From Pseudomonadaceae bacterium (lineage in GTDB: Bacteria; Pseudomonadota; Alphaproteobacteria; UBA2136; UBA6156): 8,307 nt of DNA. Under the pieces are notes generated by a model, which did not search any database, was not told the origin of the DNA, and saw only the letters and a program-made list of their open reading frames with translations. Both the position numbers and the translations under genes were made by a program. The stretch covers positions 1 through 8,307 of the forward strand of contig CANHVX010000037.1 of the NCBI GenBank assembly GCA_947464215.1. The letters run 5' to 3'. Positions 6,278 to 8,307 of this stretch are shown piece by piece (the stretch's first letter is position 1; every line of letters begins with the position of its first letter).

Positions 6278-6331
6278 GTTGGGGAAGGGCTTGCGCACAC
6301 CCCAAAAATTTGGCACATGCTTCCCCTGGTT

Positions 6332-6418
6332 GCCGGCGTGGCGGAACTGGTAGACGCGGCGGACTCAAAATCCGCAATCTGAAAGGGTGTGTGGGTTCGA
6401 TTCCCTCCGCCGGCACCA
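6332..6418 (+). tRNA. tRNA-Leu (anticodon CAA)
   Basis: The 87-base gene includes an encoded CCA. The acceptor stem is a perfect 7 bp (GCCGGCG with CGCCGGC) with discriminator A73. The anticodon stem GCGGA/TCCGC holds the loop CTCAAAA with anticodon CAA at 6366-6368, which reads the UUG codon. TAGA in the D loop and TTCGATT in the T loop are as expected. The extended variable arm (ATCT-GAAA-GGGT, with G-U pairs) is the class II form typical of leucine. The T stem (GTGGG/CCCTC) has one T-T mismatch. The 3' end is part of a tandem duplication described separately. ribF follows in the same direction and no terminator is seen between them. Confidence 0.95.
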
Positions 6419-6538
6419 AATGTGGCCTTCGGTTTGAGATTTGTGGGGCGGCGGGGCTCTCCGCTTTGCTCCGGGTCCCTCCGCCGGCACCAAATGTGGC
6501 CTTCGGTTTGAGATTTATGGGGCGGCGGGGCTCTCCGC
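6402..6538 (+). repeat. Tandem duplication of the tRNA-Leu 3' end plus flank
   Basis: Two 63-base direct copies, 6402-6464 and 6476-6538, differ only at one base (G at 6443, A at 6517). The period is 74 bases and 11 unique bases lie between the copies. Each copy begins with the last 17 bases of the tRNA gene, including the 3' acceptor strand, discriminator and CCA, and continues for 46 bases of flank ending in a GC-rich motif GCGGGGCTCTCCGC that can fold on itself. The second copy cannot be a tRNA because it lacks the 5' part. Near identity suggests a recent event. It could be slippage or the scar of an element that integrated at the tRNA 3' end; no integrase is present. Confidence 0.92.
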
Positions 6539-6605
6539 GTTTAGATTTGGGTTTCTTGGCGTGCATGCATTGATGTCTGGGAGAGGTTTTGATAAGGTCT
6601 GATAC

Positions 6606-7109
6606 GTGTTTTTGACTCCTCTCGACATTCCTCCTGTTCCGCGTGTGGTGGCAATTGGCAATTTTGACGGCGTTCATGATGGCCACAAGGCCCTGTTGGC
6701 CGTAGCCCGCAAAGCCGCCAGCCTGCGCCGCTTGCCGCTGTGGGTGCTGACCTTTGACCCGCATCCGCGCACCATCCTTGCGCCCGATAAGCCCTTGAAC
6801 CTGTTGATGACCACGGCGGAAAAAATCGAGGCCCTCCGCGACGCAGGTGTGGATGAGGTGGCCGTTGTGGGCTTTACCCCCACGCTTGCCGCATGGACGC
6901 CGGAACGGTTTATACACGATGTGCTGGTGGCGGGGCTGCGTGCCCGCGTGGTAGTGGTGGGCGAAAATTTCCGTTTTGGCCACGCCGCCGCCGGTGATGT
7001 GGCCCTGCTGCACGCCCAAGGCGACTTTGCCACCGCGGCCGTGCCCCTGCTGCGCGATGCCCATGGCGTGGTGAGCAGTAGCCGGTTGCGCCATTCCCGC
7101 ACGCTGTAA
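6606..7109 (+). CDS. ribF: RibF-like FAD synthetase domain without the riboflavin kinase domain
   Basis: The 167-residue product matches only the N-terminal FMN adenylyltransferase domain of bifunctional RibF. It has the nucleotide-binding GNFDGVHDGH (18-27), TFDPHP (49-54), VVVGENFRFGH (116-126) and VSSSRLR (156-162). These are the conserved motifs of the flavin adenylyltransferase fold. Complete bacterial RibF proteins have about 300 residues with a C-terminal riboflavin kinase domain. Here the protein stops five residues after VSSSRLR, and no kinase motif (GFPTAN type) appears in any + frame before ileS. The start is GTG at 6606: an in-frame TGA lies at 6600-6602 and AAGG lies eight bases before the GTG. 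In many proteobacteria ribF directly precedes ileS; here a minus-strand islet separates them. The catalytic domain looks intact, so it may still turn FMN into FAD, with the kinase supplied elsewhere. Confidence 0.88.
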   Translation: MFLTPLDIPPVPRVVAIGNFDGVHDGHKALLAVARKAASLRRLPLWVLTFDPHPRTILAPDKPLNLLMTTAEKIEALRDAGVDEVAVVGFTPTLAAWTPERFIHDVLVAGLRARVVVVGENFRFGHAAAGDVALLHAQGDFATAAVPLLRDAHGVVSSSRLRHSRTL

Positions 7110-7117
7110 CGCCAAAA

Positions 7118-7161
7118 CCCACCGTGCTGCTTTCTTTACTTATAAAGAAAGGCACGGTGGG
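7118..7161. terminator. Long hairpin after ribF, terminator for the minus strand and possibly both
   Basis: The outer stem CCCACCGTGC/GCACGGTGGG (10 bp) continues, past a 2-base TG bulge (7128-7129), into the inner stem CTTTCTTTA/TAAAGAAAG (9 bp) with a CTTA loop. Every pair is perfect. On the minus strand the hairpin is followed by TTTTGG, a terminator arrangement. On the + strand it begins nine bases after the ribF stop but has no U run after it, so it may act there as a weak terminator or an mRNA-stabilising 3' structure. Confidence 0.75.
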
Positions 7162-7183
7162 CTAAGGTTTGAACATATCCCAT
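7136..7183 (-). CDS. Possible micro-ORF (15 residues) running into the terminator hairpin
   Basis: GGAGGAG stands seven bases before ATG at 7183, one of the best ribosome binding sites in the window. The frame encodes MGYVQTLAHRAFLYK and ends in TAA at 7136-7138. Codons 8 to 14 lie in the 5' arm of the 7118-7161 hairpin, codon 15 is the loop, and the stop is in the 3' arm. A promoter-like element lies upstream at 7243-7272. The layout resembles a leader peptide whose translation would keep a terminator from folding, but what lies beyond is the antisense of ribF, not a biosynthetic operon. It could also be a chance frame in a short RNA. Confidence 0.35.
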   Translation of the reverse strand: MGYVQTLAHRAFLYK

Positions 7184-7242
7184 TCTTCTACTCCTCCGGT
7201 TGATTTTGCCGTTTTTCTGGTCTTTTGCTTCTCATGTATGTC

Positions 7243-7272
7243 ATTATACACATCGTCGCAAAACCCTGCGAA
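7243..7272 (-). promoter_or_regulatory. Candidate promoter for a short minus-strand RNA
   Basis: On the minus strand a perfect TATAAT (7243-7248) is preceded by an 18-base spacer and TTCGCA (7267-7272, four of six). The predicted start near 7236 and the hairpin/T run ending near 7114 define a transcript of about 120 bases carrying the 15-codon ORF. The -10 overlaps the stop codon of the 22-codon ORF upstream. Confidence 0.45.
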
Positions 7273-7312
7273 AACCAACAAAATCATCGCGGATGAGCGA
7301 AGACTGGGACAT
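7244..7312 (-). CDS. Possible small protein, 22 residues
   Basis: The frame encodes MSQSSLIRDDFVGFRRVLRRCV from ATG at 7312 to TAA at 7244-7246. GGAG lies seven bases before the start. It begins 23 bases after the stop of the 100-residue gene in the same direction, so it could be translated from the same mRNA. The C-terminal half is basic (RR repeated). No family is recognised, and the short length leaves coding status open. Confidence 0.3.
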   Translation of the reverse strand: MSQSSLIRDDFVGFRRVLRRCV

Positions 7313-7335
7313 GTTCTTTCTCCGATTCGGTGATT

Positions 7336-7638
7336 TCAGCGATGTCCGTGGGCTGTGATAACATCGTAGGCCTCGTGTTCGGCGGGTGAGAGAAGGGCGA
7401 GAGCTTGGGTTGCCTCGCTTTGGCGGCGCCCTTGTTCCAGAAAATGGCGGAACAAAAGCTCGGCATAGCACACGTAGGCCAACGCTGTGGGGCGTTCGGC
7501 GTTGAAGGTGACCAGCGTCAGCAGTGTTTCGGCCGGTTGGCCGGACACGTTGGCCGCTGTAACTGGCCGAAAACAGGCCGGACGTGGTTCAGGTTGCCCT
7601 GCGGGGGGCGGATGCGTGGAAACGGCGAGATGGTTCAT
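7336..7638 (-). CDS. Hypothetical protein, 100 residues
   Basis: I do not recognise the family. AAGGAG lies eight bases before the ATG at 7638, an ideal ribosome binding site, which fixes the start; the frame is open further upstream but would then overlap ileS on the opposite strand. Residues 1-35 are rich in Pro and Ala and look disordered. Residues 36-70 (TLLTLVTFN, then ALAYVCYAELLFRHFLEQG) and 73-98 (SEATQALALLSPAEHEAYDV) look like helices with an acidic, amphipathic character. There is no signal peptide or clear membrane segment. It stands between ribF and ileS on the opposite strand and is divergent from ileS with a 138-base gap. The good ribosome site and reasonable codon use argue for a real gene. 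Confidence 0.65.
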   Translation of the reverse strand: MNHLAVSTHPPPAGQPEPRPACFRPVTAANVSGQPAETLLTLVTFNAERPTALAYVCYAELLFRHFLEQGRRQSEATQALALLSPAEHEAYDVITAHGHR

Positions 7639-7696
7639 GCCCGTGACTCCTTTTTTAGAGGGGCAGGTGCTTACTTTTTCATCATGCAAGAAAAAC

Positions 7697-7746
7697 TTGT
7701 AAGAGGGAAGGATTTTTGTGTAGGGTGTGGGACTTTTCCACAACCC
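7697..7746 (+). promoter_or_regulatory. Candidate ileS promoter and leader hairpin
   Basis: TTGTAA (7697-7702), an 18-base spacer and TAGGGT (7721-7726) form a weak + strand promoter. An overlapping hairpin pairs GGGTGTGG (7723-7730) with CCACAACCC (7738-7746), with one bulged A and a 7-base loop, ending 30 bases before the ileS ATG. The two cannot both work as drawn, because transcription would start inside the hairpin. The gap also has to hold the minus-strand promoter of the 100-residue gene, which I could not identify. Confidence 0.25.
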
Positions 7747-7776
7747 GCAACCCCGATGTAAGCCCCTGATTTGCCA

Positions 7777-8307
7777 ATGACCGATGTGAACGCCCCCGCC
7801 GCCCGTGATTTCAGCGCCACGCTGGCGTTGCCCCATACCGACTTCCCCATGCGCGCCAACCTGCCCGCCCGTGAGCCCGGGTGGGTGCAGCGCTGGCTGG
7901 ACAACGATGTGTATGGCGCGCTGCTGGCCAAACGCCGTGCCGAAGGGGCGCCGACCTACATTGTGCACCTGGGACCCCCCTATGCCAACGGCAACTTCCA
8001 CATGGGCCACGTGCTGACCTATGTGCTGAAGGATTTTGTGGTGCGGAGCGCATTTATGGCCGGATACGCCAGCCCCTACGTGCCCGGCTGGGATTGCCAC
8101 GGCTTGCCGATTGAATGGAAAATTGAACAAGACCTGCGCGCCAAAGGCCAAACCAAACACGATGTGAGTGTGATGGAGCTGCGTGCGCTCTGCCGCGCCT
8201 ACGCCAACACCTGGATTGGGGTGCAAAAGAGTGAATGGCAGCGCTTTGGTGCCCTTGGTGACTGGGACCGCCCCTACAAGACCATGGACAAAGCCAACGA
8301 AGCGGGG
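7777..8307 (+). CDS. ileS: Isoleucine-tRNA ligase, N-terminal part (cut by the window end)
   Basis: IleRS is a class Ia aminoacyl-tRNA synthetase that charges tRNA-Ile and proofreads valine. The 177 codons present cover the start of the Rossmann catalytic domain. GPPYANGNFHMGH (about 66-78) holds the HIGH-type ATP-binding motif HMGH. SPYVPGWDCHGLPIEWKIEQ follows at about 100-119, with the PGWDCHGLPIE signature. LGDWDRPYKTMD near 161-172 is also typical. The frame is open to the last base, so about four fifths of the gene (family length about 900-1000 residues) lies outside. Two normally conserved positions differ: HLGPPYANG where HDGPPYANG is usual, and GHVLTYVLKD where GHALNKxLKD is usual. 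The ATG at 7777 is the first plausible start; no strong Shine-Dalgarno is visible before it. Confidence 0.96.
   Translation, partial: MTDVNAPAARDFSATLALPHTDFPMRANLPAREPGWVQRWLDNDVYGALLAKRRAEGAPTYIVHLGPPYANGNFHMGHVLTYVLKDFVVRSAFMAGYASPYVPGWDCHGLPIEWKIEQDLRAKGQTKHDVSVMELRALCRAYANTWIGVQKSEWQRFGALGDWDRPYKTMDKANEAG

Noticed and set aside
6310..6573. A + strand frame of 87 codons over the tRNA and its repeat
   Set aside because: Its beginning is the translation of the tRNA-Leu gene itself and its remainder is the tandem repeat. It has no ribosome site and no independent support.
6159..7115. A 318-codon minus-strand frame across ribF, the tRNA and the repeat
   Set aside because: It is antisense to ribF and to the tRNA and has low-complexity composition without a domain.
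7734..7742. TTTTCCACA, one mismatch from a DnaA box
   Set aside because: It is a single site without companions, an AT-rich region or replication genes, and is explained as part of the leader hairpin.

Overview
The window looks like chromosomal DNA of a GC-rich alphaproteobacterium. The best evidence is the S12 C-terminus (residues 101-124, around TQGVKDRKQ and GAKRPKA), the S7 sequence, and an IleRS reading GLPIEWKIEQ after its HMGH motif. No integrase, transposase, CRISPR array or rRNA is visible. I cannot name the genus from the sequence.

Layout. Positions 1-773 hold a doubtful short reading frame and a stand-alone AraC-type DNA-binding protein, both on the + strand. Next comes a minus-strand block, listed in its direction of transcription: hslO/Hsp33 (6080-5175), rpsL (5028-4630), rpsG (4605-4138), an FTR1-family iron permease (4005-3229) and fusA (3115-1031). 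A bidirectional terminator at 983-1016 closes the block. The usual rpsL-rpsG-fusA string is split by the permease gene, and strong terminators lie on both sides of that gene. To the right of hslO on the + strand are tRNA-Leu(CAA) (6332-6418), a short RibF (6606-7109) and the start of ileS (7777 to the window end). A minus-strand islet between ribF and ileS (7118-7638) carries an unrecognised 100-residue protein, two micro-ORFs with good ribosome binding sites, a promoter-like element and a long hairpin.

How the genes relate. rpsL, rpsG and fusA make two 30S proteins and the translocation GTPase. tRNA-Leu and IleRS also serve translation. Hsp33 is normally a redox-regulated holdase and RibF makes FMN and FAD. 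FTR1 is an iron uptake permease and looks like an independent cassette.

Most unusual points: (1) the Hsp33 homologue has lost all four zinc-binding cysteines of its redox switch; (2) RibF lacks the riboflavin kinase domain; (3) the 3' end of tRNA-Leu plus its flank is duplicated in tandem (63 nt, one mismatch, 74-nt period); (4) a compact minus-strand unit ends on ribF, and in it a 15-codon ORF runs through the 5' arm of its own terminator-like hairpin, so a translation-coupled antisense switch is possible; (5) two genes have a TATAG-type -10 element exactly 7 nt before the ATG, which suggests leaderless mRNAs. These are readings of one sequence by eye; no homology search or folding calculation was run.
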